Shown here: one piece after another, positions 1 through 7,359 of the stretch | Layout of the letters: each line of letters opens with the position of its first letter | Position numbering within the stretch: position 1 is the stretch's first letter | Assembly: GCA_023436585.1 (NCBI GenBank) | Contig: JAEZIN010000028.1 | Span: forward strand, 620,001-684,000 | Source of the DNA: Bacillota bacterium | GTDB lineage: Bacteria; Bacillota; Clostridia; Christensenellales; Aristaeellaceae | DNA length: 64,000 nucleotides | Direction: 5' to 3' | Program-made: the position numbers and the translations under genes | The notes under the pieces: generated by a model | Seen by the model: the letters and a program-made list of their open reading frames with translations, nothing else | What the model was told of the DNA's origin: nothing | Databases searched by the model: none

Positions 1-2
1 AA

Positions 3-563
3 TATTGGGAGGAAAACGATCATGGCAGGTATCATGGCACTGTCAGCTTTGAAGACTCGATTCAATACGTTTGCTCAAAATGCGGCGTAACACTTTTGCC
101 CCAGACACTAGCCTATATCATCGGCAGGCGCATGGAGACAAAGGCCGCTTGCTTTGATTGTATTGATCCTGAGGTCATTGCGCTATTGCGAGGCCTGAAA
201 TCAAAGGGCATCCGCCTGGCCATGCTCAGCAATTGCTCCTCCGAAGAAGTCACAGCCATACAACAAAGTCATCTTAGCGCTTTTTTTGACACCATTGTGC
301 TTTCTTATGAAGCCGGTTTATCAAAGCCCGACCCTTTGATTTACAGGAAGGTTCTTGAGGAGTTGCATTTGACGGCGTCGCAGTGCCTGTTTGTGGGCGA
401 CGGCGGCAGTAATGAACTGGCAGGCGCCCGAGCGGTTGGTCTGCAGGCCGTGCAAGCCAAATGGTATACCAACCACCATCCAACGCCACGGGAAAGCATG
501 GAAGGCTTCCCGGCGGCAGAGAGACCGTTGGAATTGATGGGATACATATATGCGAAGCAGTAA
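3..563 (+). CDS. HAD-superfamily hydrolase, 5' end outside window
   Basis: The frame is open from the left edge, so the true start and the nucleophile-aspartate motif I lie outside the window. What is visible is the rest of a HAD fold: motif II in AMLSNCS, the conserved lysine in GLSKPDP, and motif III in FVGDGGSNELAGARAVG. The spacing fits the phosphoglycolate phosphatase/HAD-IA branch. Such enzymes hydrolyse small phosphate esters in the cytoplasm. The substrate cannot be inferred. An internal TTG at 96 could be mistaken for a start, but coding-like sequence continues upstream of it. The TAA stop is followed by a repeat-bearing spacer. Confidence 0.85.
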   Translation, partial: YWEENDHGRYHGTVSFEDSIQYVCSKCGVTLLPQTLAYIIGRRMETKAACFDCIDPEVIALLRGLKSKGIRLAMLSNCSSEEVTAIQQSHLSAFFDTIVLSYEAGLSKPDPLIYRKVLEELHLTASQCLFVGDGGSNELAGARAVGLQAVQAKWYTNHHPTPRESMEGFPAAERPLELMGYIYAKQ

Positions 564-636
564 TATGGAACAAGAGTCATTGCAAATTGCGTGAAAATGC
601 CATGCAATAGAATCAAAGCATGCATGGAAGGGTCCG

Positions 637-739
637 GTGTAGGGCGGGACTTGCTCCCGCCGCCGTTCCGTATACATTGGCCGAAGGATGAAACACAATA
701 TCCCGGCACATCCGGCGGGAGCAAGCCCCCGCCCTACAC
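637..739. repeat. Long inverted repeat with GC-rich arms
   Basis: Two near-perfect arms of about 26 bp face each other: 637-662 begins GTGTAGGGCGGG and ends CTCCCGCCG, and 713-739 is its reverse complement apart from a two-base difference. About 50 bases lie between them. The arms resemble GC-rich palindromic repeats found between genes in many gut Firmicutes (from memory). This could be a non-autonomous mobile remnant or a transcript-end stabiliser. There is no T-run, so a classical terminator is unlikely. Confidence 0.6.
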
Positions 740-843
740 AGGTGCGGACGGTTGGTGTGCGTCTTTCCATCACGTAAGCGGATTGAATCATTTTGAACAG
801 GCAGGAATGCGAAAGGAACGATCAAAACAAGGAGATGGCAGCG

Positions 844-1326
844 ATGGGATGTACTGTGCAATGCCGGGAAACGGGAAAGTGCTGCAACAATTTTGATGTA
901 AACCTTATTTGCGCCTGGACGAAGGAGCTGCTGGATTCGACGCAGGCGGAGCCGGGGCTTGGGATGGAGAAAGCCATCAAACGGTGCAGCAAAACGCATT
1001 ATGATATTCTGGATATGGATCAGGTGCTGGAGCCGTTTGTGGGGCATCCGGAGGCGTTTTTTGAGTTCTTGCAGGAAAAGTGGGGCTGGATTGTGACCGT
1101 TTCGGAAGGCGGGAAGCGCATTATCGCAGACGAGAACAAGGCGGAGTGCGTATGCCCGCTGGTGAGGTCTGCGGCGGTGGATACCGCCAACCTGTGCAAC
1201 TGCTCGGAAGGGTTTGCGGAAAGGATGTTTGGGAAGGTGTATGGGCTTAAGGTGAAGGCCAGGGTGGTGGAGTCAGTGCTACGGGGCGGGAAGCATTGCG
1301 TGTATGAGGTGATGGTGGGGGAATGA
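844..1326 (+). CDS. Cysteine-rich hypothetical protein
   Basis: About 160 residues from the ATG at 844, which lies 9 bases after GGAG (831-834). In-frame codons at 793 and 835 are possible but less well placed. The protein carries an N-terminal cysteine cluster (CTVQCRETGKCC) and a second cluster further on (CVCPLV, then LCNCSEGF), which suggests metal or Fe-S binding or a redox role. A C-terminal segment ends in CVYEVMV. It faintly recalls small L-2-amino-thiazoline hydrolase or DUF6144-type proteins, but I cannot assign a family. It stands alone between a repeat-bearing spacer and a family A repeat. Confidence 0.7.
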   Translation: MGCTVQCRETGKCCNNFDVNLICAWTKELLDSTQAEPGLGMEKAIKRCSKTHYDILDMDQVLEPFVGHPEAFFEFLQEKWGWIVTVSEGGKRIIADENKAECVCPLVRSAAVDTANLCNCSEGFAERMFGKVYGLKVKARVVESVLRGGKHCVYEVMVGE

Positions 1327-1380
1327 ATCCTGCGGCGTCGGCTATGGTTGCATTGTGCATCATGTTATAAAGAAGGAGGA

Positions 1381-1442
1381 TTTCGCGTCTGCGGACGCGA
1401 CCAAAGGGCTTTCCGGTCGCCCTTTGGGAGCCTTCGGAGGCA
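1381..1442 (+). repeat. Family A repeat, short form (copy A1)
   Basis: First hairpin CGCGTC, loop TGCG, GACGCG. Second hairpin CCAAAGGGC pairing with GCCCTTTGG around the loop TTTCCGGTC. The CCTTCGG tail follows. It lies in the gap between convergent genes. Confidence 0.85.
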
Positions 1443-1471
1443 ATCTTCTTCTTAATATGGCCCCATGTCGT

Positions 1472-1882
1472 TTAAATCTTAGTTATCACATGAACCGCAA
1501 TGGCCGCAATCAGCATCACGCCCATGGCCCGGTGAACGATTAGTAGTGGCCCCCGTTTGCCTTTTTGCTTAAAATGCATCCATGCGCCGATCATCCCATT
1601 GATCACTAGAAGGGCGGCAGTAATCAGGCCGGTGGTAGATACCCAGGCGAAGGTGATTTGCAGGATCATGTGCGCCACCATGGAAACAGTCGCGCCCAGG
1701 CCAAACCAGCGGTGCTTTTGGACCACAAATTTCATCACTTTGATGTAGGCAGGCTTGAACTTTGAAGTCTTGGGGAGCTTGCTTACCCAGTGTTTGTTGA
1801 CCCATTTCAGAACGTAGTTGAGCAGTGCGAAACCTAAAAATATGGTTGTCAGTATGCCTAATAAACCGCCTAGTTCGTACAT
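1472..1882 (-). CDS. Four-helix membrane protein, cytochrome b561-like
   Basis: 136 residues from the ATG at 1882, which follows GGGAGG on the minus strand. The longer upstream frame has no better start. There are about four hydrophobic helices. Histidines sit at helix edges in a b561-like arrangement (KHRWFG, VAHMI, WMHF, VHRAMG, AVHVI), which suggests two haem-binding pairs. If so, it would move electrons across the cytoplasmic membrane. The family assignment rests on the histidine pattern only. It is convergent with the preceding gene and has no obvious partner. Confidence 0.6.
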   Translation of the reverse strand: MYELGGLLGILTTIFLGFALLNYVLKWVNKHWVSKLPKTSKFKPAYIKVMKFVVQKHRWFGLGATVSMVAHMILQITFAWVSTTGLITAALLVINGMIGAWMHFKQKGKRGPLLIVHRAMGVMLIAAIAVHVITKI

Positions 1883-2119
1883 CGTCCTGGCCTCCCTTTC
1901 GGAGTGGTATGAATGATATGGAGTAGATACCAGAGTTTTGGCGGGGTGAATCAAAGAGAAGAAAGATGGATGAAATGGTGTCAAAAGATTCTTCGCTTCG
2001 CTCAGAATGACATGACGAGGTGTATTACGACGGCGGCTATATTGCGCTGATTCGGCCAGTTGCTAGCAACTGGCCTGTGACAGAAGGATGTTCTCTTTCG
2101 TTCCGAAATATAACCAGAA

Positions 2120-2242
2120 AGGCTCCGAGCCGAAGCGCCGCCTGTGGTGGGTGAAGCAAGGTGGAGGAGACTGGCGAAACAAGAGATGCAAGCGGTAGCG
2201 CAGCAGCGCGCCGATTGGGCCAGATTGATCGGGAGGCCGGCG
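2120..2242 (-). repeat. Diverged family A fragment, reverse orientation (A2)
   Basis: Read on the minus strand, this matches the central insert of the long family A form (GGCTCCG, AGCCGAAGCGCCGCC, then GAGGAGACTGGCGAAAC). The flanking CGCGTC/GACGCG and CCAAAGGGC hairpins are missing. It is the only copy in this orientation and the most decayed. Confidence 0.65.
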
Positions 2243-2686
2243 ATTCCCCCCCCCACGCCCCCCACAAACGCCTTTAAATTGGTCAGCGCCTTTCAGGCGC
2301 GCAATCCATTTCTCCAGCGCCTTTATATATTATTACAAGCTACTGAATATACGCTTCGTTCATTCTGCTCTTGCCAGCGTGTCATTCTGAGGGAGCAAAG
2401 CGGTTTTAAAAATGGAGATGGTTCATATTAAGAACCAAAGGAACCGTCCCTGTGGTCTTGTGTTTCGCTATCATTTATTCAATAATTTCATTGATATCTA
2501 CTTTTAGGTGTTTTTGAATCGACCTATTTGTTTAGAACGCTCTTTAAAATTGTTTTTATAGCTGATCGGACACCACCGTTAACAATTTTATTATAAATAT
2601 ATAGTAAATAGATTATGTTGGCTTTATGGGCGATAATCCGATTCTTTGTTGCGACTAGTAACAATAATATTATTATATAAAAACAC
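2243..2686. other. Spacer entering AT-rich island, REP-like remnant
   Basis: No gene seen. Base composition falls sharply after about 2300. At 2430-2458 there is AAGAACCAAAGGAACCGTCC, which resembles the GGACGGTTC motif of REP sequences linked to IS200-like (RAYT) transposases. I take it as a remnant. The rest is AT-rich with no recognisable feature. Confidence 0.4.
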
Positions 2687-2715
2687 TTGATAAAAATCCA
2701 ATTATATGGTAAAAT
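2687..2715 (+). promoter_or_regulatory. Promoter of the XRE/ImmA module
   Basis: TTGATA at 2687-2692, exactly 17 bases, then TAAAAT at 2710-2715. Transcription would start near 2722 and run into the two-gene module. One alternative upstream start codon (ATG 2706) would lie inside this promoter, so the two readings exclude each other. Confidence 0.6.
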
Positions 2716-2720
2716 ACTTT

Positions 2721-2733
2721 AGGAACCATTCCT
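2721..2733 (+). promoter_or_regulatory. Candidate operator at +1
   Basis: A perfect 5-bp inverted repeat, AGGAA and TTCCT around CCA, sits on the predicted transcription start. Autoregulation by the downstream XRE helix-turn-helix protein would fit. This is inferred from position only. Confidence 0.4.
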
Positions 2734-2860
2734 ATAGTGATCTGCAAAAGAGCTTCTTGACAGTATACCTCGAAACGCAAAGGGTTATCTTTTTGATCTA
2801 CTTGAATCCGCTGTAAGCAATGGAAAGGATTTTTACTTATCTTCAAGACCGAGTGTTATT

Positions 2861-3403
2861 TTGCATGATTATACATGCATAAACGACACAAGGAATATTG
2901 GAGCCTCCATCAATAGTACGTTTGCACCTGGGGTTATTCCAAAGGACTTTCCTTATCCAACCTCTATGGAGAAGATAGCAGGGTTAGTGCCTCCAATTAC
3001 TAGGATAAGTGGACCTGATTTTATCATGCATTTCGCGAAAACATTTCAATGCGATATGCTTCCACATAGAGCAAAATATAGGCGTAAAAGAGCCTTTAAA
3101 AACGACTTCCCGGAAAGGGAAAGGCAGTTGGCGTTAGTTGCAATGCCCAAAAATAAAGTAAGTATAGCATATGAGCAATACTATATTATTCTAACCTACG
3201 GACTTGACAAGGATAAGAATCTAACACATGCGAATCTTATTATACCCAATTCAGATTTTACCAGAATACTGGGATCGGAGGACTTGACAGCTTACAAGGG
3301 ATGCCGTATTGTTGAGGTTCAAGCTCCCGCGCACGCAAAACGTGTTGTTAAGCCCAAGTATGTATCAAAGGAGACTTTGGCAAATGGCGAGGGTCATAAA
3401 TAA
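2861..3403 (+). CDS. Unknown protein, partner of XRE/ImmA peptidase; start unclear
   Basis: 180 residues from a TTG, but the frame is open back to 2741 and the upstream part looks coding (AKELLDSIPRNAKGY, then FDLLESAV). No ATG or GTG exists in that stretch. A different frame has ATG at 2706 (MVKYFRNHSYSD), which would join this frame through a one-base shift near 2738-2745. The gene may therefore be frameshifted near its start, or use a non-standard start. The C-terminus is basic. No family is recognised. It overlaps the next gene by 20 bases, so the two are co-translated. By analogy with other modules, it could be the effector or toxin half of a pair. Confidence 0.6.
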   Translation: MHDYTCINDTRNIGASINSTFAPGVIPKDFPYPTSMEKIAGLVPPITRISGPDFIMHFAKTFQCDMLPHRAKYRRKRAFKNDFPERERQLALVAMPKNKVSIAYEQYYIILTYGLDKDKNLTHANLIIPNSDFTRILGSEDLTAYKGCRIVEVQAPAHAKRVVKPKYVSKETLANGEGHK

Positions 3404-4547
3404 CAAACCGACCGATTATGTGCCAGGTAGAATACGTATGGCACGCATAATGAGTGCTTATAGCATGTCTGATTTGGCTACCCTTCTTTCCCTAACACCT
3501 CAAGCCATTTCACAATACGAGCTTGGTATAATTAGGCCGAGTGATAATGTTATGTTAAAAATGGCAGATATATTAAGCTTACCGATAGAGTTTTTTTTAA
3601 AACCTATTGATAAAGAACCATGCGTACAAAGCGCATCATTCTTTAGACGTAAAAAAACAGTATCGGTAAAACAGCGTGCTGCTTTTGAAGAAAAGGCTAA
3701 CTTTAATGTTGAAATTGCAGATTATTTATCTCAACATGTTGATTTTCCGGATGTTGATTTCCCTGACATGTCATGCTTTTCCCTAAAAGGTGATATTGAA
3801 CCGATAGATATGGATAGGATCACTGATCACGTTCGTGAGTATTGGAAAATCCAAGATGGCCCTATCGATAATTTGTCTGATTTGCTTCAACAGCATGGTG
3901 TAATTATTTCACGAATCGAGTATCCGAATACAAAAATGGATGCGTTTTCAAAATGGACTAATGCAAGACCATATATATTCTTGAATGCAGTTAAGTCATC
4001 TGTGCGGGATCGATTTGACATGGCACATGAGCTTGGCCATCTTTTGCTGCACACTGAGTATACCGATGCTGACCTTTCAGAAAGTGTTTTGTATGAGCGC
4101 GTTGAGAATCAAGCCAACTTATTTGCTGGTTCTTTCCTTATGCAAACAAAAGAATTTTTTTCGGAAATTATTACCAGTTCAATTGATCGTCTAATTGTTC
4201 TTAAGAAAAAATGGAAAGTGTCAGTTGGTTCAATGATTTATAAGATACAAGATTATGATTTGCTAACAGCAAGCCAAATCGAATATCTTAAAAGGCAAAT
4301 GACAGAACGGGGTATGTGGCGGGGAGAGCCATTTGATGATATTGCTGAGTATGACTCACCTGATATATTAAAGCAAGCAATTGATGTTATATTTGAAGAA
4401 AAATTGGCTAGCATATCTGAAATAAATAGCAACATTCCGATTTTTTCATGGATGACCGAATTCATTTGTTGTCTTCCTCCGGGATACCTTACACCAAAAC
4501 AAGAAAATCAAGTGCGTATAAAGCCTAAGCTTCGAATTGTGGAATAG
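3384..4547 (+). CDS. XRE-family HTH + ImmA/IrrE metallopeptidase
   Basis: About 387 residues from ATG 3384, preceded by AAAGGAG and overlapping the previous gene. An N-terminal XRE helix-turn-helix (around residues 15-70, with MSDLATLLSLTPQAISQYE) is followed by an ImmA/IrrE-type zinc peptidase domain with AHELGHLLLH (HExxH). A helical C-terminal region ends the protein. Such fusions sense or cleave regulators in mobile elements and occur as the antitoxin-like half of some two-gene defence modules (the RosmerTA type is one possible comparison, from memory). The low GC and unusual codon use mark acquired DNA. It probably represses its own promoter at 2687-2733. Confidence 0.88.
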   Translation: MARVINNKPTDYVPGRIRMARIMSAYSMSDLATLLSLTPQAISQYELGIIRPSDNVMLKMADILSLPIEFFLKPIDKEPCVQSASFFRRKKTVSVKQRAAFEEKANFNVEIADYLSQHVDFPDVDFPDMSCFSLKGDIEPIDMDRITDHVREYWKIQDGPIDNLSDLLQQHGVIISRIEYPNTKMDAFSKWTNARPYIFLNAVKSSVRDRFDMAHELGHLLLHTEYTDADLSESVLYERVENQANLFAGSFLMQTKEFFSEIITSSIDRLIVLKKKWKVSVGSMIYKIQDYDLLTASQIEYLKRQMTERGMWRGEPFDDIAEYDSPDILKQAIDVIFEEKLASISEINSNIPIFSWMTEFICCLPPGYLTPKQENQVRIKPKLRIVE

Positions 4548-4559
4548 AAAAAATGATTT

Positions 4560-4586
4560 CCCGGTTAATAACCGGGGATTTCTATT
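4560..4586 (+). terminator. Hairpin after XRE/ImmA gene
   Basis: Perfect 7-bp stem, CCCGGTT and AACCGGG, with a 3-base loop, 13 bases after the stop. The T-rich tail is weak. Confidence 0.55.
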
Positions 4587-5140
4587 ACCAGCAATTAAAT
4601 GGTTAGATTTTTATGTATTCGCTCTTCAAGTGGAATCATGGTTGGGGTAAGATTCAAGTAAGCTGACAGTAACATCCACTTGCCTCACAGAATCAACTGT
4701 ATGTTGGAGGCGAGGGGAGTTGACCTTGGGCAGTGGTCATATCTATGGAGCTAAGAAGTACTGTCTTGTAATAATAATACAACCCAGATTTGGGCTGACT
4801 TAAATTTGCTCAGAAAAAAATTCAATGCATTATGATGGTATTAAAAAGCGTTTAAAATCATGGGTCTTTACTAACCTCACTTCAGGAACTAATTTCTGGA
4901 AATCGTGTGTGAAAAGAAAAAGTCACTTGAATTGATACTGTTGTCTTTCTTCTAGAGTCTTGTCATTATCACAAATACTTCAAGCCTAATATGGTCAATG
5001 GTGTACGCATAGGTTCTATTTGGTGGATGTAAGTAAAGTTGAAAATTTGGTTATTAGATGGAGAAGACAAAAATATGCTTCCTGATGCAACGTCATCATC
5101 AAGAAGCATGTCTACCATAATGATAAATTATAGCGGGATT
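4587..5140. other. AT-rich gene-free spacer of the island
   Basis: No supported gene. A 49-codon frame on the minus strand (4969-5118) has no ribosome binding site. The composition is like the neighbouring island genes, so this is probably the decayed right flank of the acquired segment. Confidence 0.5.
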
Positions 5141-5190
5141 CCTAAGGGATTTATCCCTTAGGCAGGGGTGCCGGGGGCAGAGCCCCCGGC
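5141..5190 (-). terminator. Tandem palindromes downstream of htpG
   Basis: Two perfect hairpins in a row. 5141-5162 has CCTAAGGGAT and ATCCCTTAGG around TT. 5170-5190 has GCCGGGGGC and GCCCCCGGC around AGA. They lie immediately past the htpG stop. No long T-run follows, so they may act as transcript-end stabilisers or be mobile palindromes that also mark the island boundary. Confidence 0.55.
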
Positions 5191-5199
5191 ATCGTTCTC

Positions 5200-7065
5200 C
5201 TACCCCTTCGTTACCATGCCCAGCAGCTTCTGGCTGCGGGTGAGAAACGCGGAGACTTCATCGGGTTCCAGGGGCCGGGCGGCCAGGCGGGCCAGGTCGT
5301 ACATCTGCTGACAAAGAAGGGTGGTTACTTCGCCTTCTTCGCGGGCGGCCAGGGACTGGACGGTGGGGGAGAGGCGGTTTAGGACCAGGGTGAACTTTTC
5401 GGGCATTTTGAAATCCTGGCCGTACATGCGGCTCATTTCCTTAAAGCGGCGGCTCTGCTCGTCTTCCACCAGGAGGGCGCTTAAGTCACGGTTGGACAGC
5501 GGCTCCAGCTTGACCTCCAGGTCCTTTTGATCGAGGGCATCGCGGAAGAGCTTTTCCAGGGCTTCGCGGCTTATGTCCTTGCCCTCGTCGCTTTCTTCCT
5601 TGAGGCTGTCCACATCGGCATCCACACGGGCGAAGGTGACTTCGGACAGGCCGCCGCCGTACTCCATGAAGGAGAGGAAATTGCTGTCGATGACATGCTC
5701 CATGACGGCCACATCAATGCCGCGGTTCACGTACAGCTCCACGCTGCCTGTTTGCCGCTTGGCATCGTTGGTGTAATAGATTTTTTTGCCGGCCTTGCCC
5801 TCGTTGCGGGCCTTGTATTCCTCCAGGGTGTAATACTCCCCGGCGGTGGTTTTCAGGAGCAGGATGGGCTTGACGGCATCGAAGAACTTGGCGTCGCGGA
5901 TGCAGCCGAATTTCACAAAAGGATGAATGTCATCCCAGTAGGCCTGGTAGGTTTCTCGCTGGGTGTTGAACAGGCCTGTGAGCCGGTCGCCCACCTTTTT
6001 GGTGATGTGGGCGGACAGCTTTTTCACATAGCCGTCGTTTTGCAGGAAGGAGCGGCTGACATTCAGCGGCAGGTCGGGGCAGTCGATGACGCCCTTTAGG
6101 AGCATGAGGAACTCGGGAATGACTTCCTTTATATTGTTGGCCACGAACACCTGGCCGCTGAAGAGCTTGATTTCGCCCTCCCTGGCGCCGAAGTCGTTTT
6201 TCAGTTTGGGGAAATAGAGGATGCCTTTGAGGTTGAAGGGATACTCCACATTGAGGTGCACCCAGAAGAGCGGGTCTTCATACTCGTGGAAGAGCTTGCG
6301 GTAGAAGGCCTTGTACTCATCATCGGTGCAATCCTTGGGGTTTTTGAGCCACAGGGGATGCGTTTCGTTGATGAGGGTGGGTTCGGGCATCTTGGGCGCT
6401 TCTTCCTCTTCCTCGCCTTCCTTTTTCTCGGCGGGGACGGGCTTTGCGGAGAGGTCCTTCAAGTACACGGGAATGGCGAGATAGCCGCAGTAGCGCTCCA
6501 GCACTTCGCGGACGCGGTAGGTTTCGAGAAATTCCTTTTCTTCCTCGGAGATGTGCAGGGTGATGACGGTGCCCGGCTCCGTCTTTTCGGAGGCGGACAT
6601 TTCAAACTGCATGCCGTCGGCGCTTTCCCAGCGCACGGCCTCGCTGCCCTCTTTATAGGAAAGGGTATCGATGGTCACCTTGTCGGCCACCATGAAGGCG
6701 GAGTAAAAGCCCAGACCGAAATGGCCGATGATGCCGCCCTTTTCGGTATTCTCGCCGCCGTAGTTTTTGAGGAACTCCTCGGCGCTGGAGAAGGCCACCT
6801 GGTTGATGTACTTGTGAACTTCCTCCTGGGTCATGCCAATGCCATTGTCGCAAAAGCGAAGCTCGCCTTTTTCCTTGTCGACTTCAATGGTGACCTTGAA
6901 TTCCGCCTCGGCGCCGGGGTGGATCATCTTGTATTTGGTGATGGCGTCGCAGCCGTTGGACACCATTTCCCGAATGAAGATGTCCTTGTCGGAATACAGC
7001 CAGCGTTTGATAATGGGCATAATGTTTTGCGCATGGATGGAAATATTGCCGTTTTCCCTGTTCAT
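5200..7065 (-). CDS. htpG: Chaperone protein HtpG (Hsp90)
   Basis: 621 residues, normal length for bacterial Hsp90, starting at ATG 7065 behind GGAGGAA. The GHKL ATPase domain comes first. It has the catalytic glutamate and Mg-binding asparagine in REMVSNGCDAI (around residues 32-42), the DNGIGM motif near 78, and the lid glycine motif GHFGLGFYSAF. The middle and dimerisation domains follow to the end. It is an ATP-driven cytosolic chaperone dimer. The gene is monocistronic, and its upstream region holds a perfect CIRCE element, so HrcA repression with heat induction is expected. B. subtilis htpG is not in the HrcA regulon, so this is a regulatory difference. Confidence 0.98.
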   Translation of the reverse strand: MNRENGNISIHAQNIMPIIKRWLYSDKDIFIREMVSNGCDAITKYKMIHPGAEAEFKVTIEVDKEKGELRFCDNGIGMTQEEVHKYINQVAFSSAEEFLKNYGGENTEKGGIIGHFGLGFYSAFMVADKVTIDTLSYKEGSEAVRWESADGMQFEMSASEKTEPGTVITLHISEEEKEFLETYRVREVLERYCGYLAIPVYLKDLSAKPVPAEKKEGEEEEEAPKMPEPTLINETHPLWLKNPKDCTDDEYKAFYRKLFHEYEDPLFWVHLNVEYPFNLKGILYFPKLKNDFGAREGEIKLFSGQVFVANNIKEVIPEFLMLLKGVIDCPDLPLNVSRSFLQNDGYVKKLSAHITKKVGDRLTGLFNTQRETYQAYWDDIHPFVKFGCIRDAKFFDAVKPILLLKTTAGEYYTLEEYKARNEGKAGKKIYYTNDAKRQTGSVELYVNRGIDVAVMEHVIDSNFLSFMEYGGGLSEVTFARVDADVDSLKEESDEGKDISREALEKLFRDALDQKDLEVKLEPLSNRDLSALLVEDEQSRRFKEMSRMYGQDFKMPEKFTLVLNRLSPTVQSLAAREEGEVTTLLCQQMYDLARLAARPLEPDEVSAFLTRSQKLLGMVTKG

Positions 7066-7175
7066 AGTGCATTCCTCCTCTACTGGTGGGGATTTTAGGC
7101 GGTCCTCCCGGCTGGAGGACAGGCTGCCTGCTGATGGGTATTTTACCATTGTAGAGGAAGGATTGCAATACCAAA

Positions 7176-7202
7176 TTAGCACTCATCAATGACGAGTGCT
7201 AA
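7176..7202 (-). promoter_or_regulatory. CIRCE operator (HrcA binding site)
   Basis: TTAGCACTC, nine bases, GAGTGCTAA: a perfect match to the CIRCE consensus, lying 111 bases upstream of the htpG start. A TTGACA read on the minus strand lies just upstream (7217-7222), with no convincing -10 at normal spacing. Confidence 0.95.
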
Positions 7203-7279
7203 TAAACTTGGGATTTTGTCAATTGAGGATGCGGCTGGAGGTAATGAAGCAGCGAGTTGTATTGTTTTGCATACAATGG

Positions 7280-7308
7280 TTGAAATTTCCTTATGGGAGT
7301 AGTAATAT
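7280..7308 (+). promoter_or_regulatory. Promoter of the secreted serine hydrolase
   Basis: TTGAAA at 7280-7285, 17 bases, TAATAT at 7303-7308. Just upstream, TTGTAT and ATACAA face each other with 8 bases between (about 7258-7277), a possible regulator site. Confidence 0.6.
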
Positions 7309-7359
7309 CCATAATCGAGTTTCATTGACTTGAACGACCTGTCCGATAAGGAGGATATC

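Noticed and set aside
4969..5118. 49-codon minus-strand ORF in the island flank
   Set aside because: No ribosome binding site, no recognisable sequence, and length expected by chance in AT-rich DNA.
5527..7098. Long plus-strand frames opposite htpG
   Set aside because: Shadow frames caused by GC-rich third positions of htpG. No binding sites.
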